From NCBI GenBank assembly GCA_963729275.1, contig CAVSNH010000003.1, forward strand, positions 372,001-436,000: a DNA stretch of 64,000 nt. The letters run 5' to 3'. A program made the translations under genes and the position numbers. Position 1 is the first letter of the stretch, and each line of letters begins with the position of its first letter. The DNA comes from CAVSNH01 sp963729275 (GTDB taxonomy: Bacteria; Actinomycetota; Acidimicrobiia; Acidimicrobiales; RAAP-2). The notes under the pieces are model-generated. The model had not been told where the DNA came from. It did no database searches and saw only the letters and a list, made by a program, of their open reading frames with translations. Positions 8,961 through 17,186 of the stretch are shown here, piece after piece.

Positions 8961-9791
8961 TCAGACTTCTCCGAGCTCCAAGAGGTCCTCCCCGAAGACG
9001 ACCTCACCGTCGAAGTGGCGACGGGCCATGGCCGTCCACTCCTCCGCCGAGCCGGGAGCTGGCGTCGGGACCTGATGGGTGAGCACGAGGGTGCGGACCC
9101 CGGCCTTGGCCGCGGTCATGCCCGCCTGCTCGACGGTTGAGTGGTAGTCGATGGTGTCGCGGAACCGCTGCATCGGGACCATCGAAACCAGGTCGTCGCG
9201 CAAGACGGTCTGCACGTAGAGGTCGGCACCCCGACAGAGCTCGTCGAGGCCGGAACACGGCACTGTGTCACCGGCCACCACCGCCGAGGTGCCATCGTGC
9301 TCGAAGCGGTAGGCCAAGGTCGGCTCGACCGGCCGGTGGTCGGTGGCGGCGGCGATCACCCGGACCGAGCCGTCGTCCCAGATGGTGCCGGGGGACGCCT
9401 CGCGCACCGAGACCTGCGGCTCCCAGGTGAGGTCGGCGTGGTGGGCCAGCCGGTAGCCGATGTCGGGGGCCAGCGAGGCGAGCACCCCATCCACCACTTC
9501 CGCGGTGCGGGGCGGGCCGACCACCTCGAGCGGCCGGGCCTGCGGGCTCATGACCCACTGGGTGGTCACGATGTCACCCAAGTCGCAGATGTGATCGCTG
9601 TGGAGATGGGTCAGCAGGATGGCGTCGCACATGAAGGGGAGGACGCCGGCAGCCACCATCCGCATGCACACCCCCCGTCCGGCGTCGACCACGAAGACAC
9701 GCTCGCCGGCTCGCACGAGGGTCGACGGGCCGGCCCGACCGGCGTCGGGCAGGGGATTGCCCGTGCCTAAAAGGACGACCTTCACGCTCAC
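8961..9791 (-). CDS. Metallo-beta-lactamase-fold hydrolase, RNase Z-like
   Basis: A 276-residue MBL-fold protein with the metal motif THLHSDHICDLGD, an early LLGTGNPLPD strand as in RNase Z/ElaC-type enzymes, a later VVAGDTVPCSG aspartate and a terminal LVLTHQVP histidine. GTG at 9791 (VSVKVVLLGTG) matches the family N-terminus; an earlier ATG to 9827 would add 12 residues. It lacks the flexible arm of true tRNase Z, so it is more likely an arylsulfatase- or lactonase-type MBL hydrolase. The gene runs opposite to its neighbours. Confidence 0.75.
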   Translation of the reverse strand: MSVKVVLLGTGNPLPDAGRAGPSTLVRAGERVFVVDAGRGVCMRMVAAGVLPFMCDAILLTHLHSDHICDLGDIVTTQWVMSPQARPLEVVGPPRTAEVVDGVLASLAPDIGYRLAHHADLTWEPQVSVREASPGTIWDDGSVRVIAAATDHRPVEPTLAYRFEHDGTSAVVAGDTVPCSGLDELCRGADLYVQTVLRDDLVSMVPMQRFRDTIDYHSTVEQAGMTAAKAGVRTLVLTHQVPTPAPGSAEEWTAMARRHFDGEVVFGEDLLELGEV

Positions 9792-9919
9792 CGGCCCAGC
9801 TTCCTTGGATCTGACGACGGGCGCCATCTTGCCGCCCTCTCCGCTGATCGGCCATGCTTCCCGTTCTGCCGGGGTCGGGACGGGGCCACGGCTGAGGACG
9901 CACGAGAACGGGAGGAACC

Positions 9920-10822
9920 ATGGGAATGCTCGACGGCAAGGTGGCCATCGTGACCGGGGCGGGTCGGGGCATCGGCCGCGAGGAGGCCCTGCTCTTGGCC
10001 TCCGAGGGCGCGAAGGTTGTCGTGAACGACGTGGGGGCGGCGGTGACCGGCGAGGGCGGCGACAAGCACCCGGCCGAGGAGGTCGCCGACCTCATCAAGT
10101 CGGGCGGCAGCGACGCGGCGGTCAACTCCTCCGACGTGAGCTCTTGGAAGGGCGCCAAGGACCTGATCGATCAAGCGGTCGACACCTTCGGCCAGCTCGA
10201 CATCCTGGTCAACAACGCCGGCATCCTCCGGGACAAGATGAGCTTCAACATGGACGAGTCGGACTGGGACGACGTCATTCGTGTCCACCTGAAGGGCCAC
10301 TTCGCCCCCGCCCACCACGCGGCTGTCTACTGGCGGAACCGATCGAAGGCCGGCGAGGACGTCTACGGACGCGTCATCAACACCTCGTCGGAAGCCGGCC
10401 TGTTCGGCAACGCCGGCCAGGCCAACTACGGGGCGGCCAAGGGTGGCATCGTCTCGCTCACCTGGGTCCTCGCCCGCGAGCTGGAGCGCTACGGCGTCAC
10501 CGTCAACGCCATCGCACCCCGGGCTCGCACCCGCATGACCGAGGATCTCTTCGGCGGGATGGTTCAGCAGGGCGACGGGTTCGACAAGTTCGACCCGAAG
10601 AACGTGGCCGAGCTCGTCACCTTCCTCGCCACCCCGGAGGCGTCCGACATCTCCGGACAGATCTTCGTCGTCTACGGCGGGGACATCTGGGCCATGGGCG
10701 GCTTCCACGCCGTCGGTGAGCTCCATCGCGAGTCGATGTGGTCGCCGGAGGAGCTGGCCAAGGCCAAGGGAGAGCTGTTCAAGAACGCCTCCTCGGGGGT
10801 GCCCCCCTTCGCCATCAGCTGA
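9920..10822 (+). CDS. SDR oxidoreductase, (3R)-hydroxyacyl-CoA dehydrogenase-like
   Basis: A 300-residue short-chain dehydrogenase. The cofactor motif TGAGRGIG is near 15-22, NNAG near 98-101, and the catalytic YGAAK near 175. The insertion after beta-2 (VNDVGAAVTGEGGDKHPAEEVAD) and the C-terminal WSPEELAKAKGELF helix resemble the dehydrogenase part of peroxisomal multifunctional enzyme type 2. The predicted reaction is NAD-dependent oxidation of 3-hydroxyacyl-CoA. GGGAGGAACC precedes the ATG. A MaoC hydratase lies next to it on the other strand, fitting one beta-oxidation pathway. Confidence 0.85.
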   Translation: MGMLDGKVAIVTGAGRGIGREEALLLASEGAKVVVNDVGAAVTGEGGDKHPAEEVADLIKSGGSDAAVNSSDVSSWKGAKDLIDQAVDTFGQLDILVNNAGILRDKMSFNMDESDWDDVIRVHLKGHFAPAHHAAVYWRNRSKAGEDVYGRVINTSSEAGLFGNAGQANYGAAKGGIVSLTWVLARELERYGVTVNAIAPRARTRMTEDLFGGMVQQGDGFDKFDPKNVAELVTFLATPEASDISGQIFVVYGGDIWAMGGFHAVGELHRESMWSPEELAKAKGELFKNASSGVPPFAIS

Positions 10823-10878
10823 ATCAGCTGAGGAGAGCCGGGTCGGCCGGCCCGAGGACGCGGTCCGGATGGGCGGTG

Positions 10879-11310
10879 TCAGCCCCGGCTCGGCACCGCG
10901 GCGGTGGCCGAGCCGACCACCTTCTCCTCGCCGTCGTCGTTGACCAGGCGCACGTCGAGGTCGACGAGGTAGTCGCCGCCGTCGGTGCGCTTGCCGGTGA
11001 CCACGATCTTGGTGGAGAGCTTCTCGTCCGGCCAGGTCTGCTTGGCAAAGCGAACTTGGTAGCGGCGCACGTTGCCGATGCCGACGAAATCGGTGATGGC
11101 CGTGCCCAGGAACCCCATCGAGAACATGCCGTGCCCGAACACGCTGGGCTGGCCGGCCGCCTTGGCCTTCACCTCGTCGTGATGCATGGGGTTGAAGTCG
11201 TAGGACGCCCCTGCGTAGCGCACGAGGTCCGTGCGATCGAGCACGTGGCTGCGCACCGGCGCCTCCTCGCCCTCCTTGATGTCCTCGAAGTACCGCACCG
11301 CGTCACCCAT
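10879..11310 (-). CDS. MaoC-family (R)-specific enoyl-CoA hydratase
   Basis: A 143-residue hot-dog protein. The hydratase-2 signature is visible as GASYDFNPMHHDEVKAK followed by VFGHGMFSMGFLG, with the Asp and His of the family's D-x-N-P-x-H active site. It would hydrate trans-2-enoyl-CoA to (3R)-hydroxyacyl-CoA, the substrate of the convergent SDR. The ATG at 11310 follows a GGGTTGACC leader. It is the terminal gene of a minus-strand run with an enoyl-CoA hydratase and a FAS1-like dehydratase. Confidence 0.8.
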   Translation of the reverse strand: MGDAVRYFEDIKEGEEAPVRSHVLDRTDLVRYAGASYDFNPMHHDEVKAKAAGQPSVFGHGMFSMGFLGTAITDFVGIGNVRRYQVRFAKQTWPDEKLSTKIVVTGKRTDGGDYLVDLDVRLVNDDGEEKVVGSATAAVPSRG

Positions 11311-11387
11311 CGGTCAACCCTTTCTCATCCGACGCCGTTCAACCCTACCGTCATTGACCGCGTCTCCCTCAGCCCTGCGTGCACCGC

Positions 11388-12224
11388 TCACCACCCTTTG
11401 AAGGTCGGCGATCGCCGCTCGGCGAAAGCGGTAAGGCCCTCGCGGCAGTCCTCGGTGCCGACGATCAGCTCCTGGGCGGCCGCCTCGTCCCAGAAGGCGC
11501 TGGCCCGGTCGGACTCGAGCGACCGGTTGGTCAGGTGCTTGGCCATGGCGATGGCCTTGGTGGGACCGGACGCCAACCTGGCGGCCCACTCGGCCGCCAG
11601 CCGCTCGAGGTCGTGGCGCGGGACGACCCGGTTGACCAAGCCCATCCGCTCGGCCTCCCGGGCCGGCACTTCGTCCCCGAAGAAGAAGAGCTCCTTGGCC
11701 CGCTGGGGCCCGATGAGCCTCGGCAGCAGGTAGGCGCCGCCGGCGTCGGGCCCGATGCCCCGCCGCACGAAGACGGCGAGGAAAGTGGCTTCCTCGGCCG
11801 CCAACACGAGGTCACAGGCCATGGCCAGATGCAGCCCACCCCCGGCGGCGGTGGCGTTGACGGCGGCGATGACCGGCTTCTCGCAGTCGAGCACCGAGGC
11901 CACCAGTCGCTGCCAGCCCTGGCGGATCATGCTGGCGGCTTCTCCGACCGTCCGGGCCGGCGCACCTTCGGGGCGCTCCTCGTCGCTCGGTTGTGGGCGG
12001 AGGTCGGCCCCTGTGCAGAAGCCTTTCTCGCCGGTCCCGGTCAGCACCACCGCCCGCACGCGCAGGTCGTCGGAGACGGCCTCGAACCATTCGGCAAGCT
12101 CGTCGCGCATGGCCGTCGTCAGCGCGTTGCCGGCCTCGGGCCGGTTGAGGATGAGCCAGGCGACCCCGTCCTCGACCCGCCGGAGCAACGGTGGGGCGGC
12201 GCCGGCGTCCGCCGCTTTCGCCAT
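11388..12224 (-). CDS. Enoyl-CoA hydratase/isomerase (crotonase) family
   Basis: A 278-residue crotonase with LNRPEAGNALTTAM, the CoA-binding KGFCTGADL loop and the second oxyanion-hole stretch NATAAGGGLHLAMACDL. One catalytic acidic residue is seen in RRGIGPDAGGAYLLPRLIG. I chose the ATG at 12224 because it overlaps the TGA of the upstream dehydratase by one base (TGATG), implying translational coupling. A longer frame to 12260 would run into that gene. Substrate chain length is unknown. Confidence 0.85.
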   Translation of the reverse strand: MAKAADAGAAPPLLRRVEDGVAWLILNRPEAGNALTTAMRDELAEWFEAVSDDLRVRAVVLTGTGEKGFCTGADLRPQPSDEERPEGAPARTVGEAASMIRQGWQRLVASVLDCEKPVIAAVNATAAGGGLHLAMACDLVLAAEEATFLAVFVRRGIGPDAGGAYLLPRLIGPQRAKELFFFGDEVPAREAERMGLVNRVVPRHDLERLAAEWAARLASGPTKAIAMAKHLTNRSLESDRASAFWDEAAAQELIVGTEDCREGLTAFAERRSPTFKGW

Positions 12225-12724
12225 CAGCTCCGGTGGATGATGTTCATCCGCGACGTGCACACGGGCGTGCCCGTCTCGCGCTCGCTCCAGACTGTCTCCA
12301 TCACCACGAAGGTCATGGTGCGCCCCTTCGACTCCTTTCGATAGGCGTCGACCACCTTGCCTTCGCCCACCAGCACGTCGCCGGCCAACACCGGCCGTTC
12401 GTAGGTGAACTCCTGCTCACCGTGGAGGATGATCCCGCCACCGGCCATGAGCGGGCCGAGCACCTCGGCCATGGGATTGTCGCTCGGGTCGGAACCCGCC
12501 GGCTGGAGCTCGGGATAGGCGCCGAAGTTGTTCATCACTCCGGGGTAGGTCGGCGGCGCCGGGATGCCGGGCAGCCCCGCCTCGGCCGCGGCTCGAGGGT
12601 CGCGGTAGATCGGGCTTCGGTCCAACACGGCGTCGGCGAAGACGGCGATGTGGCCACGTTCGACGGTCACGACCGTCGTGCCCGTCGGCCGGCCGATGAT
12701 CTTGTCCAGAACGTCGTCTGCCAC
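12224..12724 (-). CDS. FAS1-like dehydratase domain (MaoC N-terminal type)
   Basis: A 166-residue hot-dog protein with ERGHIAVFADAV, the IPAPPTYPGVMNN stretch and LHGEQEFTYERPVLAGD, which are marks of the FAS1-like/MaoC N-terminal dehydratase family. Such proteins often work as one half of a heterodimeric enoyl-CoA hydratase, and the MaoC protein at 10879 could supply the catalytic half. It is the first gene of the run and shares TGATG with the enoyl-CoA hydratase. A decamer repeat array lies just upstream of its start. Confidence 0.8.
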   Translation of the reverse strand: MADDVLDKIIGRPTGTTVVTVERGHIAVFADAVLDRSPIYRDPRAAAEAGLPGIPAPPTYPGVMNNFGAYPELQPAGSDPSDNPMAEVLGPLMAGGGIILHGEQEFTYERPVLAGDVLVGEGKVVDAYRKESKGRTMTFVVMETVWSERETGTPVCTSRMNIIHRS

Positions 12725-12740
12725 TGCTGCTCCCTCTCTC

Positions 12741-12780
12741 CGACCCTGTCCGACCCTGTCCGACCCTGTCCGACCTTGTC
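12741..12780. repeat. Tandem decamer repeat in a divergent promoter region
   Basis: Three identical copies of cgaccctgtc plus a fourth with one change (cgaccttgtc), directly head to tail. They lie between the dehydratase start at 12724 and the divergent mannosidase start at 12903. The 10-bp period equals about one DNA helical turn, so a protein-binding role is possible but unproven. Confidence 0.85.
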
Positions 12781-12888
12781 CAGTTTGACGCTGAGGTGGT
12801 CGAACGTACGCCCGAGGACCACCGCCCGGGCACCCTAACCCGCCCGTCGGTCACCTGTCCGCCCCGGCCCGTTCGACGGGCCCGCTCG

Positions 12889-12894
12889 TATACT
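12889..12894 (+). promoter_or_regulatory. Putative -10 box for a leaderless mannosidase transcript
   Basis: TATACT lies 8 nt before the ATG at 12903, leaving room for transcription to start at or next to the start codon. No ribosome binding site is visible. Leaderless mRNAs are common in actinobacteria. No good -35 is seen. Confidence 0.45.
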
Positions 12895-12902
12895 CGCCGC
12901 CC

Positions 12903-15900
12903 ATGGCCAAGTCCGACTCGTTGCGGGTCGGTCGCATCGTCCGGGTCTTCACCGATTTCCTGCGGCCCGCCCGCAGGGGGCCGAGCGCGTTACTCGACGT
13001 GGCCGCCTACCACGTGCACGGCGAGCCGGTGCCCTACCACGTGGCCACCTCTGCCTCCTTCGAGCCGTTCGCGGTCGGGGACGCCTGGGGGCCGGCCTGG
13101 GACACGACATGGTTCCGGCTGCGCGGTCGCATCCCGGACGAGTGGGCCAAAAAGGAGGTGCATCTCGGGTTCGCCATCGGCAATGCCGGCGAGACCGGCT
13201 TCGGCGCCGAGGCCCTCCTCTACGGCGACGGCGTCCCCGTCCAGGGGCTATCGCCCAACCACCGGCATCATCGGCTCACTGGCTCGGCCGTGGGTGGCGA
13301 GGAGATCGAGTACTACGTCGAGGCGGCGGCCAACCCGCCGTCCCCCTTCGGGGCCGACCCCTGGCCGCTGCTCATGGCCGAGCCCCATGGCCCGCCCCTG
13401 TTCACCCTGGCCAAGGCCGACCTCCACGTCGTCGACCCGGCATTCGAGGACTTCTACAACGACTTCCGGGTGGCGGTCGAGTTGCTCTACGAACTGCCCG
13501 AAGGCGAGGCTCGCCGGGCCCGCCTGCTCGCCGGGCTCGAGCGGGCGGTCGACCGCATCGACCGCCCGGAGTTGGGAATGAGCTGGCGCGAGGCAGCCCC
13601 ACTGGTGCGGTCATTGCTCGAGGAACCGGCCTCGCCCTCCGCCCACCACGTCAGCGCGGTGGGACATGCCCACTTGGACACGGCCTGGCTCTGGCCGGTG
13701 CGCGAGACCGTGCGCAAGGCGGCCCGCACCTTTGCCACGGTGTGCGACCTCATGGACCACTATCCCGAGTTCCGGTTCGTCATCTCCCAAGCGCAACACC
13801 TGGCCTGGATGCGCGACCACTACCCAGAGCTCTTCGAGCGCATCCGCAAGCGGGTGGCCGAGGGCCGCATCGAGCCCACCGGCAGCATGTGGGTGGAGGC
13901 GGACTGCAACATCCCGTCGGGCGAGTCCCTGGTGCGCCAGATCGTCTTCGGCAAGCGGTTCTTCCTCGACGAGCTCGGCGTGGAGACGGACGACGTCTGG
14001 CTGCCCGACGTCTTCGGGTACTCGGCGGCGCTGCCCCAGATCATGCGGCTCGGCGGGGCCCGGCGGTTCCTGACCCAGAAGCTGTCCTGGAACCAATACA
14101 ACGACATGCCCCACCACACGTTCTTGTGGGAAGGAATCGACGGGTCGCGGGTCCTCACCCACTTCCCGCCAGCCGACACCTACGGCGGGGCGGTGACCGC
14201 CCACGAGCTGCGTCTCGGGGTGGCCAACTTCCGCGACCACGAGCACGTGAACCGCTCCCTCTATCTCTTCGGCTACGGCGACGGAGGCGGCGGCCCCACC
14301 GACACCATGCTCGAGTCCGCCCGCCGGCTCTCGGACTCGGACGGACTGCCTCGGCTCACCATGGAAGGGCCGCGGGCCTTCTTCGACAAGGTGGAGGAGG
14401 AGATCACCGAACCGGCCGTCTGGGTGGGTGAGCTCTACCTCGAGCACCATCGGGGGACCTACACGACCCAGGCGGCGACCAAGCTCGGCAACCGGCGGGG
14501 CGAGCTCGCCCTGCGCGACGCGGAGGCGTGGTCGACGCTCGCCTCCGGGCCAGCCGCCGGCGACCGACTCGATGCGGCGTGGCGGACGCTGCTCATAAAC
14601 CAGTTCCACGACATCATCCCCGGGTCGGGAATCCACTGGGTCTACGAGGACACGCGAGCCGAGCTGGCCGAGGTGCGCCGGACGGCCGAGGAGATCGCCA
14701 TCGCCTCGCTCACCGGGCTGTCCGACTCGGTCGACACCGCCGGCCTGGCCCACCCCGTGGCCGTGTGGAACTCGCTCTCACGGGAGCGCGACGACCTGGT
14801 CGAGGTCGACCTGCCGGCCGATGCCACCGTGGCCCGGGCCCCCGGTAGCCACGCCGTCCCACTCCAGCCCGTCGGGGGCGGGCGGGCCGTCTTCCGGGCT
14901 CGGGTGCCCGCCTTCGGCTATCGAACCTACGACCTGGTGGCCGGCGAGCCCACCGACGGGCTGGTCCCGGCCGAGGCCGGTCCGAGGCACCTGGCCAACG
15001 GCATTCTCCGAGTCGAGCTCGACGACAACGGGCTCCTCTCGTCGATCGTCGACGAGCGGGTCGGCCGGCAGGTGCTGGCCGACGGGGAACGCGGCAACCT
15101 GCTGCAGCTACATCCCGACTACCCCAACTACTTCGACGCCTGGGACATCGACGCCACCTACCGCCGGCGCACGGAGGACCTGACCGACGTCGACGCCGTC
15201 GAGGTCACCGAGTCCGGGCCCGTGCGAGCCGCCCTGCGCATCCGTCGGTCGTTCGGGAGGTCGTCGATCACCCAGACAGTGAGCCTTCTGGCCGGATCGC
15301 CGGTCATCCGCGTGGACAACGAGGTCGACTGGCAGGAGCGAAACCGTCTCCTCAAGGTGGCCTTCCCGGTGGCCGTGCACAGCCCGCGGGCGTCTTATGA
15401 GATCCAGTACGGCCACGTGGAGCGGCCCATCCATGTCAACACCAGCTGGGAGGCGGCCCGGTTCGAGGTCTGCGCCCACAAGTGGGCCGACTGGTCCGAG
15501 GCTGGCTACGGGGTCGCCCTGCTGAACGACTGTAAGTACGGCTACGACGTCACCAAGGCGGGCATACGGCTCTCATTGCTACGCAGCCCGACCTGGCCCG
15601 ATCCGGAAGCCGACCGTGGCACCCACCGCTTCGCCTACGGGCTGCTCCCCCACGTGGGCGACCTGCGAGCCGCCGGCGTCATCGACGAGGGGTACCGGTT
15701 CAACGTTCCCTTGCGAGCGGTGCCGACCACTCCACACGACGGCACCCGGCCGGCCGAGGGGTCGTTCGTCACCGTCGACGCGCCCAACGTCTGTGTCGAG
15801 GTCGTGAAGTCGGCCGACGACGGCTCCGGCGCGCTGATCCTGCGTCTCTACGAGGCGTGGGGCGGGCGCGGCCCGGTGACGGTCACCGCTCCGCACTGCA

Positions 15901-16025
15901 TCGGCAGGGCGACCCGCACCGACCTCCTCGAGCGTGAGCTCGGACCCGTCGAGGTCAACGGCGCGTCTGTCCGCCTCGAGCTCCACCCCTTCGAGATCGT
16001 CACCCTCCGCCTCGAGGCAGCTTGA
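12903..16025 (+). CDS. GH38 alpha-mannosidase
   Basis: The 1040-residue enzyme has the GH38 zinc motif GHAHLDTAWLW at about 252-262 and the nucleophile region DVWLPDVFGYSAALPQI near 363-379, where the Asp of LPD would be the catalytic residue. EADCNIPSGES and the GYGDGGGGPT loop (about 457-466) are also typical. The C-terminal half (from about 650) is the beta-sandwich region of the family. It has no signal peptide, so it is probably cytoplasmic, degrading alpha-mannosides made inside the cell or imported. No sugar transporter lies nearby. The length of 1000-1050 residues is normal for this class. Confidence 0.92.
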   Translation: MAKSDSLRVGRIVRVFTDFLRPARRGPSALLDVAAYHVHGEPVPYHVATSASFEPFAVGDAWGPAWDTTWFRLRGRIPDEWAKKEVHLGFAIGNAGETGFGAEALLYGDGVPVQGLSPNHRHHRLTGSAVGGEEIEYYVEAAANPPSPFGADPWPLLMAEPHGPPLFTLAKADLHVVDPAFEDFYNDFRVAVELLYELPEGEARRARLLAGLERAVDRIDRPELGMSWREAAPLVRSLLEEPASPSAHHVSAVGHAHLDTAWLWPVRETVRKAARTFATVCDLMDHYPEFRFVISQAQHLAWMRDHYPELFERIRKRVAEGRIEPTGSMWVEADCNIPSGESLVRQIVFGKRFFLDELGVETDDVWLPDVFGYSAALPQIMRLGGARRFLTQKLSWNQYNDMPHHTFLWEGIDGSRVLTHFPPADTYGGAVTAHELRLGVANFRDHEHVNRSLYLFGYGDGGGGPTDTMLESARRLSDSDGLPRLTMEGPRAFFDKVEEEITEPAVWVGELYLEHHRGTYTTQAATKLGNRRGELALRDAEAWSTLASGPAAGDRLDAAWRTLLINQFHDIIPGSGIHWVYEDTRAELAEVRRTAEEIAIASLTGLSDSVDTAGLAHPVAVWNSLSRERDDLVEVDLPADATVARAPGSHAVPLQPVGGGRAVFRARVPAFGYRTYDLVAGEPTDGLVPAEAGPRHLANGILRVELDDNGLLSSIVDERVGRQVLADGERGNLLQLHPDYPNYFDAWDIDATYRRRTEDLTDVDAVEVTESGPVRAALRIRRSFGRSSITQTVSLLAGSPVIRVDNEVDWQERNRLLKVAFPVAVHSPRASYEIQYGHVERPIHVNTSWEAARFEVCAHKWADWSEAGYGVALLNDCKYGYDVTKAGIRLSLLRSPTWPDPEADRGTHRFAYGLLPHVGDLRAAGVIDEGYRFNVPLRAVPTTPHDGTRPAEGSFVTVDAPNVCVEVVKSADDGSGALILRLYEAWGGRGPVTVTAPHCIGRATRTDLLERELGPVEVNGASVRLELHPFEIVTLRLEAA

Positions 16026-16052
16026 ACCGCCCTGTTGCACCTTTTGCCGTCG

Positions 16053-17117
16053 TCAGGATCCGGCCGGACTGACCATCGGCGGCAGCCCATGGGCCGGGCT
16101 CCCCCTCGCCCGCCAGGCCTCGTACCGCTCGAGGAAATCGTCGCCGAAGGGGTCCTCCCCCACGAGGGGCATGGCCGCCCTCCACACGGCGAGATCGTCG
16201 GGCGCCAGCTCGGCGGCCAGGTCCACGTGGCGGCGGGTGGTGACCTCGTCACCACGACCACGGGCGAAGGCAGCGATCCGAAAATGGAGGCGGGCCCGGA
16301 CTTCGTCCTCCGAGAGATCGGCCACCACCGCGGCGGCGTCCTCGGCGGTCATGGGCGCCCTTCCCTCGATCACCCAGCGGCGCACCGCCTCGAGATGCGG
16401 TCCCGCCTCGATGCCCGTGAAATCGGCGAAGAGGTCGGTGCCGTGGGCCGCGCCCGCCGGCCGGACGATGCGTCCGTCCCCGTCGATCCAGACCACGGTG
16501 GGCACATTGGAGATGGCGAACAGCTCGGGGAGGGCCCGACCCGGGTCGTAGAGCACGGGCATGGTCAGACCCTCGGCAAAGGGTCGCACGGCGTCAGGAT
16601 CGTCGTCGAGGGCGACGGCTACCGCGGTGAAGCCCGACGGTCGGAGCTCGTCGTGCAGGGCCTGCCATCCGGGCAGGTCGTAGCGGCACCCACACCAGCT
16701 GGCGAAGGCGACGAGCAGGCGTTTGTGCCCGTGCCATTCGTCGAGCCGGTGCGTGCGGCCGTCGAGACCGGGCAGCTCGAGGTCGGGGGCGACCAGGTCA
16801 CGGAGCACGCGTCGCCGCGCCTCGGATGGACGAGCCAGGGCCGCGATCCTCGCCTCGGGATCGACGACGAGAAGGCGCCGCAGCGCGGTGGCCACCTCGG
16901 TCAGGTCGATCTGGTCCTCATGGTCAGCGTCTCGGCCGGCGGCGGCCGCCCGTGACAGGGGCACGCAGGCGTCACCCCGGCACAGGCCACGTGTCGTGAG
17001 CGTCCAACCGAGGGCGGCCTCCAATTGCGACGAGCCGAGGTGGAACGTGACGCCTTCGTCGTCGACCACGGCGTCGACCGTCGTGGGTGCTTCGTCGATG
17101 ATGGTGACCGCGGTCAT
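16053..17117 (-). CDS. Redoxin/TlpA-like thioredoxin-fold protein with a CxC site
   Basis: A 354-residue cytosolic protein. Residues 1-105 form an unassigned N-terminal region with LCRGDACVPL. A redoxin domain follows (about 108-260): LVAPDLELPGLDGRTHRLDEW, then FASWCGCRYDLPGW, and the cis-Pro region ISNVPTVVWIDGDG. The active site reads W-C-G-C instead of W-C-x-x-C. The C-terminal part is helical and resembles a TPR-like tail. I chose the ATG at 17117 (MTAVTIID); an upstream frame adds a low-complexity Arg/Gly stretch. Function is inferred as thiol-disulfide chemistry. Confidence 0.7.
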   Translation of the reverse strand: MTAVTIIDEAPTTVDAVVDDEGVTFHLGSSQLEAALGWTLTTRGLCRGDACVPLSRAAAAGRDADHEDQIDLTEVATALRRLLVVDPEARIAALARPSEARRRVLRDLVAPDLELPGLDGRTHRLDEWHGHKRLLVAFASWCGCRYDLPGWQALHDELRPSGFTAVAVALDDDPDAVRPFAEGLTMPVLYDPGRALPELFAISNVPTVVWIDGDGRIVRPAGAAHGTDLFADFTGIEAGPHLEAVRRWVIEGRAPMTAEDAAAVVADLSEDEVRARLHFRIAAFARGRGDEVTTRRHVDLAAELAPDDLAVWRAAMPLVGEDPFGDDFLERYEAWRARGSPAHGLPPMVSPAGS

Positions 17118-17186
17118 GGATCCACGAGCTCCCCGCTCGTCGCCGGCTACAGGTCCACGCTCTCCCGGCCGGGCCCGGCCTGTCAA

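Noticed and set aside
9941..10200. Possible mobile-element boundary near the SDR gene because strand changes are frequent here
   Set aside because: No inverted or direct repeats, no transposase or integrase, and composition matches the rest.
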